Positions 35,452-45,051 are shown, counted from the first letter of the stretch. The stretch: DNA of 64,000 nt from Streptomyces roseolilacinus (GCF_014649335.1 NZ_BMSV01000003.1:496001-560000), one strand, 5' to 3'. Numbers and translations are program-made. The notes: generated by a model not told the origin, from the sequence alone.

Positions 35452-36567
35452 ATGCCTGCTTCGTTGAGTTCCACGAAAACCGCCGCCGCGCTGCGCACCT
35501 CGGCACGCGTCTCCGCCGAGTTGCTGCTGGTCCTCGTGGCGGCCTCGGCGGCCCTGTGGCTTCTGGGACGGATGTGGTCGGTCGTCTGGCCTCTCATAGT
35601 GGGCTTGTTCCTCACCACGCTGACCTGGCCCCTGGCCCGCTTCCTGCGCCGGCACGGCTGGCCGGCGGCCCTGGCCGCGTCGGTGGTCACCGTGCTGTTC
35701 CTGGCCGTGGCCGCGGGCATCGCGGCGCTGATCGCGGTCCCGGTGGCGTCGCAGTCCGGCGAGTTGGCCGACGGCGTGGTCCAAGGCATCCAGAGGGTGC
35801 GCGAGTGGGCCGCCGGGCCGCCGCTGAACATCGGCGACGACCAGATCACCGGCGCCTTCGACACGGCCGTCGCCCGCCTCCAGGACAGCATCGGCAGCAT
35901 GCTCACGGCAGTGGTCACGGGGGTGAGCACCGTGGTCAACGGTGTGGTGACCGCCGTCCTGGCCCTCTTCCTGATGTTCTTCTTCCTCAAGGACGGCCCG
36001 AGGTTCCTGCCCTGGCTGGCCCGTCAGCTCCCCGGGCGGCTGGCCACGGACGTCCCGGTCGTGGCCGCGCGCAGTTGGGAGACCCTCGGCGCGTTCGTCC
36101 GCTCCCAGGCGTTCGTCGGCCTGCTCGACGCCGTCCTCATCGGCATCGGCCTGTGGTTCCTCGACGTCCCGCTGGTCCTCCCGCTCGCGGTGCTGACCTT
36201 CGTGTCCGCGTTCGTGCCGATCGTGGGCGCCCTCTTCGCCGGTCTGGTCGCGGTGCTCATCGCCCTGGTCTCGAACGGCCTGACGGACGCGCTGATCGTG
36301 CTGGTCATCATCGTCGTGGTGCAGCAGCTCGAGGGCAACGTGTTCCAGCCCATGATCCAGAGCCGCGGACTCGGCCTCCACGCGGCGGTGGTCCTCCTGG
36401 CGGTCACGCTGGGCGGCAGCCTGGCCGGCATCGTGGGCAGCCTGCTCGCGGTACCGGCGGCCGCGCTGATCGGGGTGGTCTGGAACTACCTGCGCGAGCA
36501 GCTCGGCGAGCCGGCGCGGGAACCGGAGACCGACGAGCCGCACCCTCCGGCGGCCGTTCCGTCGTAG
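35452..36567 (+). CDS. AI-2E family (PF01594) transporter
   Basis: A 371-aa protein with eight hydrophobic segments in the AI-2E exporter pattern: paired N-terminal TMs (LLLVLVAASAALWLLGRMWS, VVWPLIVGLFLTTLTWPLA), a central amphipathic region, the FFFLKDGPRFLPWLARQLPG loop typical of the family, LPLAVLTFVSAFVPIVGALF, and VQQLEGNVFQPMIQSRGLGL with LHAAVVLLAVTLGGSLAGIV. Members export small molecules or act as Na+/H+ antiporters; the specific substrate is unknown. Single gene. Confidence 0.88.
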   Translation: MPASLSSTKTAAALRTSARVSAELLLVLVAASAALWLLGRMWSVVWPLIVGLFLTTLTWPLARFLRRHGWPAALAASVVTVLFLAVAAGIAALIAVPVASQSGELADGVVQGIQRVREWAAGPPLNIGDDQITGAFDTAVARLQDSIGSMLTAVVTGVSTVVNGVVTAVLALFLMFFFLKDGPRFLPWLARQLPGRLATDVPVVAARSWETLGAFVRSQAFVGLLDAVLIGIGLWFLDVPLVLPLAVLTFVSAFVPIVGALFAGLVAVLIALVSNGLTDALIVLVIIVVVQQLEGNVFQPMIQSRGLGLHAAVVLLAVTLGGSLAGIVGSLLAVPAAALIGVVWNYLREQLGEPAREPETDEPHPPAAVPS

Positions 36568-36583
36568 CGCGCGGCGCCGCGCG
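36568..36583. terminator. Possible terminator palindrome
   Basis: CGCGCGGC/GCCGCGCG is a 16-bp perfect palindrome immediately after the transporter stop. The next 280 bp up to the glycosyltransferase start contain no supported gene. Confidence 0.35.
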
Positions 36584-36864
36584 GACGCCCGGCGGGCCGA
36601 ACAGCCGCCGCGTCCCCGGCGGGTGGGCCCGACGGGTCTCCGGTCGGCCTCCGTGGCCGGGCCGGCCGCCGTCCGCCGGGAGGACGGGGCGACGTCAGGG
36701 AGCGGAAAGGGAACCGCGGCGTACGGGCGGATGTTTCGCGCAGGTCGGGGCGGGACCCGCCCTCGCCTTGAGTGCATGCGGGGGCGCTACCGTACGGGGG
36801 GTCCGTGATCAGCGCGCCACTGCTGACACCCACCGCGCGCGACAGCCTCTCCGGAGCCTCCCTC

Positions 36865-38379
36865 ATGTCGATTCACCGCCCGTTACGCTTATCCCCTCGC
36901 CGTGCGAGATCCGGCGGGACGCCCGTAGCCCCTGGACCCGCCCCCCTGCGTCGCGGCACTCTCGTCTGGCTGGTTCCGATGGTGTGGACTTTCGCCCTCG
37001 GCCTGTGGGGGCTCTCGCGGCAGGACAGCGTGTGGCGGGACGAGGCCGCGACGTGGCAGGTAGCGCAACGCTCCACGGCCGAGATCTGCCACATGCTGGA
37101 GAACGTCGACGTCGTGCACGGGTTCTACTACCTGCTGATGCACGTGCTGTTCGAATGCTTCGGGCCCAGCACCACGGCCCTGCGGCTGCCCTCGGTGCTG
37201 GCCATGGGGGTGGCGGCCGCCTGCGTCGCGGTCATCGGGCACCGACTGGCCGGCAGGTGGGCGGGCTTGGGGGGAGGGGCGGCGTTCGGGCTGCTCCCGG
37301 CCGTGCAGTTCCACCTCCAGGAGGGCCGTCCGTACGCGCTGGTCGCAGCCGGGGCCGGGATCTCCACCCTGCTCGTCGTGTCCGCGCTCCAGCGGCGTGT
37401 CCGGGCGTCGTACTGGGTCGCCTACGGCGGCACCGTCGTGCTGATGGGGTTCCTGAACTGGCTCTCCCTCATGATCCTCCCGGCGCACGCGGTGACGCTG
37501 CTCTGGGTCCGGGCCGGGCGCGGGGTCCGGGCGCGCTGGGCCGCAGCCTCCGCGGCCGCTGCGGCATGTGTCCTGCCCCTGGTCCTCTTCAGTCGAAGCC
37601 AGTCGGCGCAGGTTTCGTGGATTCCGCCGCTCACCTGGCACATGATGATCGGCCCGGCGGTCCTGCTGGCGATCGGCGGCGTCGGCGCCCTGCTGGACCG
37701 GCCCCGGACGGGCCGCCTCCCGATCGCAGCCGTCGGGTTGCCGCTGCTGGTGGTGCCGCAGGTCGGCCTCATCGGCCTGTCCTTGGTCCAGCCGCTGTTC
37801 CTGGAGCGGTACGTCCTCTTCAGCCTGCTGGGTCTGGCACTGCTGATCGGCGCGATCCTCGGCTCGGTGGTACGGGCGGCCAGGCCCCGGTTCCCGAGGG
37901 CGTCCAGGTGGATGCTCCCCGCGGCGGTCGCCGTCGCGATGGTGGCGCTCCTGCCGCAGTCCCTGGCGAAGCGCTCTCCGGCAAGCAGGGTGGACGACGT
38001 CCTCGCGGTGGCATCGGACGTCCGGCGGCTGAAGGAGCCCGGGAACGCGGTGCTCTTCATCCCCTCCGCACGCCGGGACACCAAGTCCGTCTCACCGGAC
38101 GCCTTCGCCGACCTGCGGGACATCGCCCTGGCGGAGAGCCCGGAGAGGTCCGGGACGCTGAAGGGCCTGGAGGCGGACCCGGCTCGCATACGTACCGCGA
38201 TGCTGTCCCAGCAGCGGATACTGCTGGTGACGGATGCGGCGCAGGTGGCGAGACCGGTGACGGCCGAGCGGGACAAGACGAAGACCTCCGTGCTGGAGGA
38301 GTACTTCAGGGCCGTGGCCGACGAGCAGGTCCGGGGCCGGAGGGTGACGGTGTACGAACGGCGTGCGCCGGCCCGTTGA
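36865..38379 (+). CDS. GT39-like (ArnT/PMT-type) polytopic glycosyltransferase
   Basis: A 504-aa membrane protein with about ten TMs. After TM1 it carries GLSRQDSVWRDEAATWQVAQ, the luminal Asp-Glu motif of lipid-phosphate-sugar-dependent glycosyltransferases. LRLPSVLAMGVAAACVAVIG, LQEGRPYALVAAGAGISTLL and FLERYVLFSLLGLALLIGAI follow, with a C-terminal extracytoplasmic domain of ~150 residues. It probably moves a sugar from a polyprenyl phosphate onto a cell-surface acceptor. ATG 36865 follows GGAG at 8 nt; a GTG at 36807 is an alternative. Base use here is slightly less GC-biased than its neighbours. Confidence 0.8.
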   Translation: MSIHRPLRLSPRRARSGGTPVAPGPAPLRRGTLVWLVPMVWTFALGLWGLSRQDSVWRDEAATWQVAQRSTAEICHMLENVDVVHGFYYLLMHVLFECFGPSTTALRLPSVLAMGVAAACVAVIGHRLAGRWAGLGGGAAFGLLPAVQFHLQEGRPYALVAAGAGISTLLVVSALQRRVRASYWVAYGGTVVLMGFLNWLSLMILPAHAVTLLWVRAGRGVRARWAAASAAAAACVLPLVLFSRSQSAQVSWIPPLTWHMMIGPAVLLAIGGVGALLDRPRTGRLPIAAVGLPLLVVPQVGLIGLSLVQPLFLERYVLFSLLGLALLIGAILGSVVRAARPRFPRASRWMLPAAVAVAMVALLPQSLAKRSPASRVDDVLAVASDVRRLKEPGNAVLFIPSARRDTKSVSPDAFADLRDIALAESPERSGTLKGLEADPARIRTAMLSQQRILLVTDAAQVARPVTAERDKTKTSVLEEYFRAVADEQVRGRRVTVYERRAPAR

Positions 38380-39304
38380 CCGGTGGGTGCCGATCCGAAA
38401 CGGCCGGGCCTCCCTCTCGCGGAAGCGCGGAGGGCCCGGTGGGGCGCCCGGCCCGTGGCCTGCGCGACCGGTGCCGCTCGTGGCCGTGTACCACCGCACG
38501 AACCCCCCATGGGGCAGCGTGCCCCCCTTCGGCCTCATCCGCGACGGTGTGCCGCGCCGTCCGGTGCCCCCGGCTGACGGCGGCCTCCTCGCCCGGGTGG
38601 GACGACAGCCCGCCGCCGTCGCGCCCGCGTCATGAAGCCGGGGCCGGGGCGGTGGGGGCGGGCGGATCGAGGGTGCCGGACCGGGCGGGTGCCGGAGAAG
38701 GCGCGGGCACGGGGGCGGGCGGGGAGGAGCAGGCGGCGGCCGCGAGGACGAGTGGAGCGGTGGCCGGGACGGCGTGGCGGGTACGGCTGCTCGCGGTGCG
38801 GGAGGCCTCGCCGCGCCTCCCTCCGGCGCGGAGGGAAAAGAAAAGCGGCGCACGTATCGCCGGCCTGCCCCTTCTTCGGGCGCAACCGCTTTACACGGAC
38901 GCCGGATCGTACGTTATCGATTCGCGGTCCGGCAGACTCGCAAACGGAGCGTCCGGCGCGCATTCCTTGATGCGTTCATAACGGGTTTTTGATGCATCTT
39001 TAACGGCCGTCGCCCACGGCGACGGAAGTCGCACCCTGCGCGTCCGTACGAGGAAAACCCCTGGCGACATCCGTCATTCGTCCGGTATGTCCACCCGCTC
39101 GCCGCCCTGACGTGCAAGGCGGTACGGGGCCCGGCCGGTGTGGACGGCGGTATGGGGCGGCGTTCGGGAGCCGCTCGGCAGAGGAATATCCCCACCCGGT
39201 GGAATTCCGGGAAAAGCGCAACGCATAATCGGTGCTCGTCATATTTTGCGGGCGCGCGCGGCGCGACGCCCGGCATGCTGAACGGGAAGAAGGTCGATCG
39301 GGAA
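38380..39304. other. Long intergenic region with AT-rich leader and hairpin
   Basis: 925 bp. The first half is GC-rich with no convincing gene. A lipobox-like stretch, LVLAAAACSS, can be read on the minus strand around 38730-38770 but has no start codon. From 38880 the sequence turns AT-richer (TTCATAACGGGTTTTTGATG near 38976), followed by CCGTCGCC-CAC-GGCGACGG (39007-39025), a strong hairpin about 280 bp upstream of the permease. This looks like the promoter and a structured 5' leader of that gene. Confidence 0.5.
38404..38439 (+). terminator. Imperfect hairpin terminator
   Basis: CCGGGCCTCCCTCTCGCG pairs with CGCGGAGGGCCCGG with one bulge, 25 bp past the glycosyltransferase stop. Confidence 0.6.
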
Positions 39305-41287
39305 ATGGCGGACGGCGACAGGACGGTCGTGCCGGAAGTGGTGGCCAGTCCCGCCCTGCGGGCCGAGCCGACGGGCAGAGTGGCGCGGTGGATGCTGCGC
39401 CACCAGGTGCAGCCGGTGGGGCCGGCGGCGGGCGAAGGGCACGCGGAGCCCCACGCGTGGTGGAAGGTGATGTGCCTGACCGGTGTGGACTACTTCTCCA
39501 GCCTGGCCTACGTGCCGGCGATCGCGGCGCTCGCGGCCGGGGCGGTCTCGCCGCTGGCCACGCTGCTGATCGTGGCGCTGACCCTGCTGGGGATGCTGCC
39601 CATGTACCGGAGGGTCGCCCGGGAGAGCCCGCACGGGGCGGGGTCGGTGGCGATGCTGGAGGACCTGCTGCCCTTCTGGTGGGGCAAGTTGTTCGTCCTG
39701 GTCCTGCTCGGCTTCGTGGCCACGTCGTGGATCATCACGATCACCCTGTCCACGGCGGACGCCTCCGTGCACGTGGTGGAGAACCCGTTCTTCCCCGCCG
39801 CGCTGCACGGGCACGAGGTCGCCCTCACCGTGGTCCTCCTCCTGGTGCTCGGCGGGGTGTTCCTCCTCGGGTTCAGCGAGGCGGTCAGTGTCGCCATCCC
39901 CCTGGTGGGGATCTTCCTGGCGCTCAACGCCGTCGTCATCGCCGTCGGCGTGGCCCACGTGTTCACCACCCCCGGCGCCCTGTCGGCGTGGACGGACGCC
40001 CTCCTCGGGGGCGGAGCGGGCTTCGGCGACCTGGTGACGCCCGCCCTGGTCGCCTTCCCCCTGCTGGTACTGGGCCTGTCCGGCTTCGAGACCGGCGTCA
40101 GCATGATGCCCCTGGTGGCCGCCGACGGCGCCGACGCGGCGCAGCGGCTGCGGGCCCGGATCCGCAACGCGCGCAAGCTCCTGACCACCGCCGCGCTCGT
40201 CATGAGCGTCTACCTGCTGTCCGCGAGCTTCGTGACCACCGTCCTGATCCCCGAGCGCGAGTTCCGGCCCGGCGGCGCGGCCAACGGCCGGGCCCTGGCC
40301 TGGCTGGCCCACGAGCACGTCGGCGAGGCCTTCGGGACCGTCTACGACATCAGCACCATCCTCATCCTCTGGTTCGCCGGGGCCTCCGCCATGGCGGGAC
40401 TGATCAACATCGTCCCCCGCTACCTGCCCGCCTACGGCATGGCCCCCGAATGGGGACGCGCGGTCCGGCCCGTCGTGATCGTCTACACCGCCCTGTGCAT
40501 CCTCATCACCCTCGCCTTCGAGGCCGACGTCGACGCCCAGGCCGGCGCCTACGCCACCGGCATCCTGGCCATGATGGTCTCCGGCGCCTTCGCCGTCACC
40601 GTCTCCATGGCCCGCCGCCGGCGGCGCGCGGCCACCGCCGGCTTCGCCCTGCTCGCCGCGGTCCTGCTGTACGCACTGCTGGCGAACATCGTCGACAAGC
40701 CGGACGGGATCACCATCTCCGGGTTCTTCATCGCCGGCATCATCGCCGTGTCGCTGGTCTCCCGGGTCTCGCGCACCACCGAACTGCGCGCCGACCGCAT
40801 CGTCTTCGACGCCCCCGCCCGCCGGTTCCTCACCGACTCCCTCGCCCACAACGACTCCCTCGACATCATCGCCAACCGCCGCCAGGCGGGCGACGCGGCC
40901 GAGTACAGCGCCAAGGAACGCGAACAGCGCGGGACCAACCCGGTGCCCGGCCCCGCCGACGTGATCTTCCTGGAGATCGACGTGGTCGACCCCTCCGACT
41001 TCAGCGACACCCTCACCGTCCACGGCGTCGACGTCGACGGCCACCGCGTGCTGCGCGCCGAGGCCCCGGCCGCGCCCAACGCCATCGCCGCCATCCTCCT
41101 GGCCCTGCGCGACGCCACCGGGGTACGGCCGCACTGCTACTTCGCCTGGGCCGAGGGCAGCCCCCTGAAGCACATGTTCCGCTACTTCCTCCTCGGTCGC
41201 GGCGACACCGCCCCCGTCACCCGCGAGATCATCCGCAGCAACGAACCCGACCCCGACCGGCGCCCCGGGATCCACGTCGGCGGCTGA
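39305..41287 (+). CDS. Large APC-superfamily permease with cytosolic C-terminal domain
   Basis: A 660-aa protein. Residues ~45-520 contain 12 TMs of the APC/LeuT fold ([80 protein letters not shown]). The last ~140 residues form a soluble domain ([40 protein letters not shown]). The length and soluble tail resemble actinobacterial APC permeases for amino acids, and superficially KimA-type K+ importers, but the signature sequence is not that of KimA. ATG 39305 is preferred over 39275 because of the GAAGAAGG stretch upstream. Confidence 0.85.
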   Translation: MADGDRTVVPEVVASPALRAEPTGRVARWMLRHQVQPVGPAAGEGHAEPHAWWKVMCLTGVDYFSSLAYVPAIAALAAGAVSPLATLLIVALTLLGMLPMYRRVARESPHGAGSVAMLEDLLPFWWGKLFVLVLLGFVATSWIITITLSTADASVHVVENPFFPAALHGHEVALTVVLLLVLGGVFLLGFSEAVSVAIPLVGIFLALNAVVIAVGVAHVFTTPGALSAWTDALLGGGAGFGDLVTPALVAFPLLVLGLSGFETGVSMMPLVAADGADAAQRLRARIRNARKLLTTAALVMSVYLLSASFVTTVLIPEREFRPGGAANGRALAWLAHEHVGEAFGTVYDISTILILWFAGASAMAGLINIVPRYLPAYGMAPEWGRAVRPVVIVYTALCILITLAFEADVDAQAGAYATGILAMMVSGAFAVTVSMARRRRRAATAGFALLAAVLLYALLANIVDKPDGITISGFFIAGIIAVSLVSRVSRTTELRADRIVFDAPARRFLTDSLAHNDSLDIIANRRQAGDAAEYSAKEREQRGTNPVPGPADVIFLEIDVVDPSDFSDTLTVHGVDVDGHRVLRAEAPAAPNAIAAILLALRDATGVRPHCYFAWAEGSPLKHMFRYFLLGRGDTAPVTREIIRSNEPDPDRRPGIHVGG

Positions 41288-41400
41288 CGGCGCCGGCCCA
41301 CCCGGGACGACACGCCGAGCCCGGTCCAGCCGGAACGGCACGCCACCCCCGGCCCGCCCGGAACGGCCGCGTCCGGCCCGCCGCGTCGCCGACGAGCCCC

Positions 41401-41425
41401 GGCCCGCCCGCTCCGTGGGCGGGCC
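41401..41425 (+). terminator. Hairpin terminator of the permease gene
   Basis: GGCCCGCCC and GGGCGGGCC form a 9-bp stem with a 7-nt loop about 115 bp after the stop. Confidence 0.6.
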
Positions 41426-41502
41426 GGAAGGGCTCGCCGTGCGCCGCCGGCGCCCCGCCCGCCGGCGTACCGGGAGAAGTGCTCAGGCGTGCACGGACGA
41501 AC

Positions 41503-41946
41503 GTGCTCGGTGGGGGCCGTCGGGCGCGGGCTGCGTGTGATCGGCACCGGGAGTACCGCCAAACGCGAGCACGCCGAGGCCATCGGGGTGCGGTTCGTCG
41601 ACTACACCGCCGAGGACGTCGCCGCCGCGGCACGCGAGCTGGTTCCGGACGGCTTCGACGTGCTCGTCGACCTGGCCGGAGGCACCTCGCTGCGGACGGT
41701 CGCTCCGCTGGCCCGGGACCCCCGCGACGTCATCGCTGTGGGTGACATGTCCGTGTCCGATCTCGGTGGGCGTTTCGTCGAGCGTCGCGTCGACCGCGAG
41801 AACCTGGAGCGGTCGGCCCGGCTGGCCCTCGACGGACCCTCGCACCGGTCATCACCGCGGTCCACCCGCTCTCCGATGCCTCGGCCGCCCTCGCCACCGT
41901 CGAGAACGGTCACACCTCGGGCAAGGTCGTCATCAAGGTGGCATGA
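41503..41946 (+). pseudogene. Remnant of an MDR-family (zinc/quinone) oxidoreductase
   Basis: The C-terminal third of a medium-chain dehydrogenase/quinone oxidoreductase: GLRVIGTGSTAKREHAEAIG (Rossmann strand), FDVLVDLAGGTSLRTVAPLA and LERSARLALDG. The frame then changes near 41838; the sequence continues in another frame as PVITAVHPLSDASAALATVE and GHTSGKVVIKVA with a TGA at 41944-41946. The catalytic N-terminal half is missing. One frameshift plus the 5' truncation show a dead gene. Confidence 0.82.
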
Positions 41947-42322
41947 GGAGTGCCCGGCCGTCCGACGCTGTCGACCGTCCACCGCGGACCGACGAGAACC
42001 CGTGGTCAGCGCATCATCGACCGAGCACGTCACCCGTACGGGTCGAGCACGTCCAGACGTACGCCGACACCGCCCGACGCGCCCGACGCGCCCGCCCGAC
42101 GCGCCCGCCCGGCCGGGGCCGGCCGGGGGGACGTACCGGGGCGATCCGCGGCCGCCACCCGCCCGGATCCCGGAGCGGATCCCGGAGCGGTGTCACCTGA
42201 CCCCTTGTCAGCGCGTTCGCCCCTCCCTACCTTTTGTGCAGCGAGTCCCCGGCCCAGCGGGTCCACCGGCCCGCGCCGGCCTTGTCCGCTCCTCAGCGCA
42301 CGACAGACCGTGGAGGCGTCCC
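41947..42322. promoter_or_regulatory. Upstream region of the lanthipeptide genes with promoter
   Basis: 376 bp. CGCCCGACGCGCC-like short tandem units occupy 42066-42110. TTGTCA (42205-42210), 17 bp, and TACCTT (42228-42233) form a plausible vegetative promoter about 85 bp before the precursor ATG. TGGAGG lies six bases before the start. No additional small precursor-like peptide is found here. Confidence 0.55.
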
Positions 42323-42505
42323 ATGCCCGTAGCCGTGCCGGACCTGCTGGAAACCGACGGATTCCGCGACGCGGGTCCACTGGAGATCGACGACGAGGCG
42401 ATCGTGTTCGAGGACGACGACCGCGCCGACCGCGAGCACACGGCGTGCCTCGCCGACCCCTGGGTGACCGCCACCACCCGCTTCGCCTGTGACCTGAACT
42501 CGTAG
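42323..42505 (+). CDS. Putative lanthipeptide precursor peptide
   Basis: A 60-aa peptide with GGAGG six bases before the ATG, ending 2 bp before the start of the synthetase. Residues 1-39 form an acidic leader (PDLLETDGF, LEIDDEAIVFEDDDRAD). Residues 40-60 are a likely core: T40 A C42 LADPWV T49 A T51 T52 RFA C56 DLN S60. T49-x-x-T52-x-x-x-C56 fits the (S/T)xx(S/T)xxxC pattern used for labionin/methyllabionin or lanthionine rings, and C42/T40 could give another ring. No Gly-Gly cleavage site is seen. The identification rests on size, leader charge, C-terminal Thr/Cys and coupling to the synthetase. The exact core boundary is unknown. Confidence 0.8.
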   Translation: MPVAVPDLLETDGFRDAGPLEIDDEAIVFEDDDRADREHTACLADPWVTATTRFACDLNS

Positions 42506-42507
42506 CG

Positions 42508-45051
42508 GTGGCCGTTTCCCTCGCCGGCCGCAGCGGTTGGTCCGACGACACCTGGTCGTACCTGAACGATCCGCGGATGCCGGCGATGGAACACGGCTGG
42601 AAACTGCACGTCTCGGCGCGCCCCGGCGACCTCGACGCCGTGACCCGGCTCGTCCTGCCGGTGCTGTCCCGGCACGTCTGCCACGCGAAGTTCGCCCGCG
42701 ACCCGGACGTGCTGCGCCGCCTCAACTCCGGGGCGGTGAGCGCCGGGGCCGTCGGCAAGGCGATCACCGTATACCCCCTGGCCGGCACCGTGGTCGAGGT
42801 CGCCCGGGAACTCGCCGCCGTACTGCGCGACCGGGAGGGCCCGCGGGTCGTCAGCGACCGGCGGGTCGACCCGAGGGCCCCGGTCTACTACCGCTACGGC
42901 CCCTTCACCGGCGACTACCGGACCGGCCGGAGCGGGCGGCTCGAATCCGTCATGACCGGGCCGGACGGCCGGCTCTTCGACGGCCTGGCCGTCGGCCGCT
43001 ACCGGTGCCCACCCTGGGCCGAGGACCCCTTCGCGAGCGGCTCCGGACCCGCCGGCGAGCCGTCCGCGCCCGGCTTCGGCGGCGGGCGCTACACGGTCAC
43101 CGCCGGCATCGCGCGCTCCCCCCGGGGCAACGTCTACCGCGCGGTCGACCGCGCCCTCGGGCGGCCGGTCGTGGTCAAACAGGCGAGGGCCTTCGTGGGC
43201 GAGGACGAATCCGGTACCGACGCCCGCCACCGGCTGCGCAACGAACACGCGGTCCTCACCGCGCTCGACGGCGTGCCCGGCGTGCCCCGCGTACTGGACT
43301 ACTTCGCCCACCGGTCGGACGAGTACCTGGTGATGGACAGCTGCGGCGACCGGAACCTGCGCAGGGAGGTCCTGCGGAACGGCCCCTACCGGGACGACGA
43401 CCCCCGGCCGGCACGCGCCCTGCCCGTCCTCGCCTCCCGCCTCCTGCGCGTCCTCGACGCGATCCACGGCCGGAACGTGGTCGTCCGCGACCTCAAGCCC
43501 GACAACGTCGTACTCGACGACTCCGGCCCCGGCCACTGCCACGTGGTCGACTTCGGGATCAGCGAGCGGGACGGCGCCGGGCCGGGAGGGGCGACCCCCG
43601 GATACAGCGAACCGGTCCTGCGCGCGACCGGCCCGGCCGCCCCCGCCGACGACCACTACGCCCTCGGCGCGACCCTCTTCTTCGCGGCCACCGGCATGGA
43701 CCCGGTGATCGTCGACCCCGATCACGCGGTGAACCGGGACCGGACCCTGGCCTGCCTGGAGTGGGCGCTGCCCGGGCGCGCCCACCGGGGGATCCGGGCG
43801 TCGATCACCGGCCTCCTGAGCTTCGACCCGGCCGTACGGACCGCCGCCGCCGACCGCCTGCGCGCCGGCACGGCCGGAACCGCGCGCCGGCCCGCGCGCC
43901 CCCGGATCGACGGCGACCTGCTGGACGAGGTCATCGAGCACACGACCGCGTTCTGCGTCGGCGAGGCGCACGCGATCACGGACCCGGTACGGGCCGCGCG
44001 GCTGAACGTCCCCACCCCGATCGACGTCTACGGCGGCAGTTCGGGACTCGGGCTGGAACTCCTCCACCACGCGCACCGGCCCGACGTGCGCGCGGCCGTC
44101 ACCGCGCTGGCGCGGTGGACGGCGGAACAGTCCAGGAACCTGCCGCCCGGCTTCTACACGGGGCGCACCGGCGTCGCGCTCTTCCTCGCGGAGGCGGGAG
44201 CGGGGACGGACGCGGACACGGACGCGTGGTCCGGGGGTCCCGCCCTGCCGGACCGCGCGCCGGACGGCGGACCGCCGGAGGCGGACCTGATCGCGGGCGC
44301 CGCCGGGATCGGCCTCGGCCGGCTGCTGCTCGCCCGGCACGCCCTCCGGTCCGGTCACCGGCACGCCGCGGACCGGCACCTCGCCGTCGCCGCCGACTGC
44401 GACCGGATGCTGGCGTCGGGAACCGCCCGGCTGTACCCGGCCGGTTCGGACACGGCCGGCGGCGCCGCACTCCGCGAGGGTGTCGCGCACGGCGAGGCGG
44501 GCGTCGCCTGCTTCCTGCTCGAACACGGCGGCGTGACCGGGGACCCGGACGCGATCAGCCGCTCCGAGAAGGCCGCCGCGTGCCTGGCCGCCGTCACCCC
44601 GGACATCATCGCGGCGGCCGCCGCGCCGGGGGCGACACGCCGCTACGGCTCGTGGTGCCGGGGCCTGGCCGGCATCGGGACCGTACTCGTCCGCGCCGCC
44701 GAACGCCTCGACGAGCCCGGGTACCTCGACCTCGCCCAGCGGGCCGCGCGCGCCTGCGCCGCGCTGGCGCCGCGGATGCCGCTGGTCACGCGGTGCTGCG
44801 GACTGGCCGGGGTGGGCGAGCTGATGGTGGACGTCGCGGAGGCGTCCGGGTCGGAGGAGTTCCGGGACGCGGCCGATACCGTCGCCCTGCTCATCCTGAG
44901 CCGCAGCGGCGGCACCTGGTCCCGGCCCGTGTTCCCGGACGCCGGTCTCGCCCGGCCGAGCGCCACCTGGGCGGGCGGATCCGCGGGCGTGCTGGCCTTC
45001 TTCAGGCGCCTGCGCGCCCGGGGCGGCCCACGGCTCGGCCTCGTCGCCTGA
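42508..45051 (+). CDS. Lyase-kinase-cyclase lanthionine synthetase (class III/IV, zinc ligands retained)
   Basis: 847 aa from GTG 42508. Residues ~1-175 are the phosphoSer/Thr lyase-like domain (HGWKLHVSARPGDLDAVTRL, AVGKAITVYPLAGT, APVYYRYGPFTGDYRT). Residues ~190-450 are a Ser/Thr kinase (GRYTVTAGIARSPRGNVYRA, VVVKQARAF, catalytic VVRDLKPDNVV at ~326, DFG at ~347). Residues ~455-847 are a LanC-like cyclase with GVAHGEAG (His661), SWCRGLAG (Cys717) and RCCGLAGVGE (Cys763, Cys764). Cys717 to Cys763 spacing is 46, as in LanC, but the usual C-H pair is C-C. Class III LanKC cyclases lack zinc ligands, so this enzyme is closer to class IV LanL. It would phosphorylate, eliminate and cyclise the peptide encoded just upstream. 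Confidence 0.9.
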   Translation: MAVSLAGRSGWSDDTWSYLNDPRMPAMEHGWKLHVSARPGDLDAVTRLVLPVLSRHVCHAKFARDPDVLRRLNSGAVSAGAVGKAITVYPLAGTVVEVARELAAVLRDREGPRVVSDRRVDPRAPVYYRYGPFTGDYRTGRSGRLESVMTGPDGRLFDGLAVGRYRCPPWAEDPFASGSGPAGEPSAPGFGGGRYTVTAGIARSPRGNVYRAVDRALGRPVVVKQARAFVGEDESGTDARHRLRNEHAVLTALDGVPGVPRVLDYFAHRSDEYLVMDSCGDRNLRREVLRNGPYRDDDPRPARALPVLASRLLRVLDAIHGRNVVVRDLKPDNVVLDDSGPGHCHVVDFGISERDGAGPGGATPGYSEPVLRATGPAAPADDHYALGATLFFAATGMDPVIVDPDHAVNRDRTLACLEWALPGRAHRGIRASITGLLSFDPAVRTAAADRLRAGTAGTARRPARPRIDGDLLDEVIEHTTAFCVGEAHAITDPVRAARLNVPTPIDVYGGSSGLGLELLHHAHRPDVRAAVTALARWTAEQSRNLPPGFYTGRTGVALFLAEAGAGTDADTDAWSGGPALPDRAPDGGPPEADLIAGAAGIGLGRLLLARHALRSGHRHAADRHLAVAADCDRMLASGTARLYPAGSDTAGGAALREGVAHGEAGVACFLLEHGGVTGDPDAISRSEKAAACLAAVTPDIIAAAAAPGATRRYGSWCRGLAGIGTVLVRAAERLDEPGYLDLAQRAARACAALAPRMPLVTRCCGLAGVGELMVDVAEASGSEEFRDAADTVALLILSRSGGTWSRPVFPDAGLARPSATWAGGSAGVLAFFRRLRARGGPRLGLVA

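Noticed and set aside
38640..38880. Minus-strand reading with lipoprotein-like signal (LVLAAAACSS) in the gap before the permease
   Set aside because: No ATG, GTG or TTG start or ribosome site in frame and the frame ends within about 50 residues in low-complexity Pro/Ala.
39305..41287. Identification of the large permease as a c-di-AMP-regulated KimA potassium importer
   Set aside because: Length and soluble tail fit, but the N-terminal signature differs from KimA and no recognised c-di-AMP riboswitch sequence was seen upstream.
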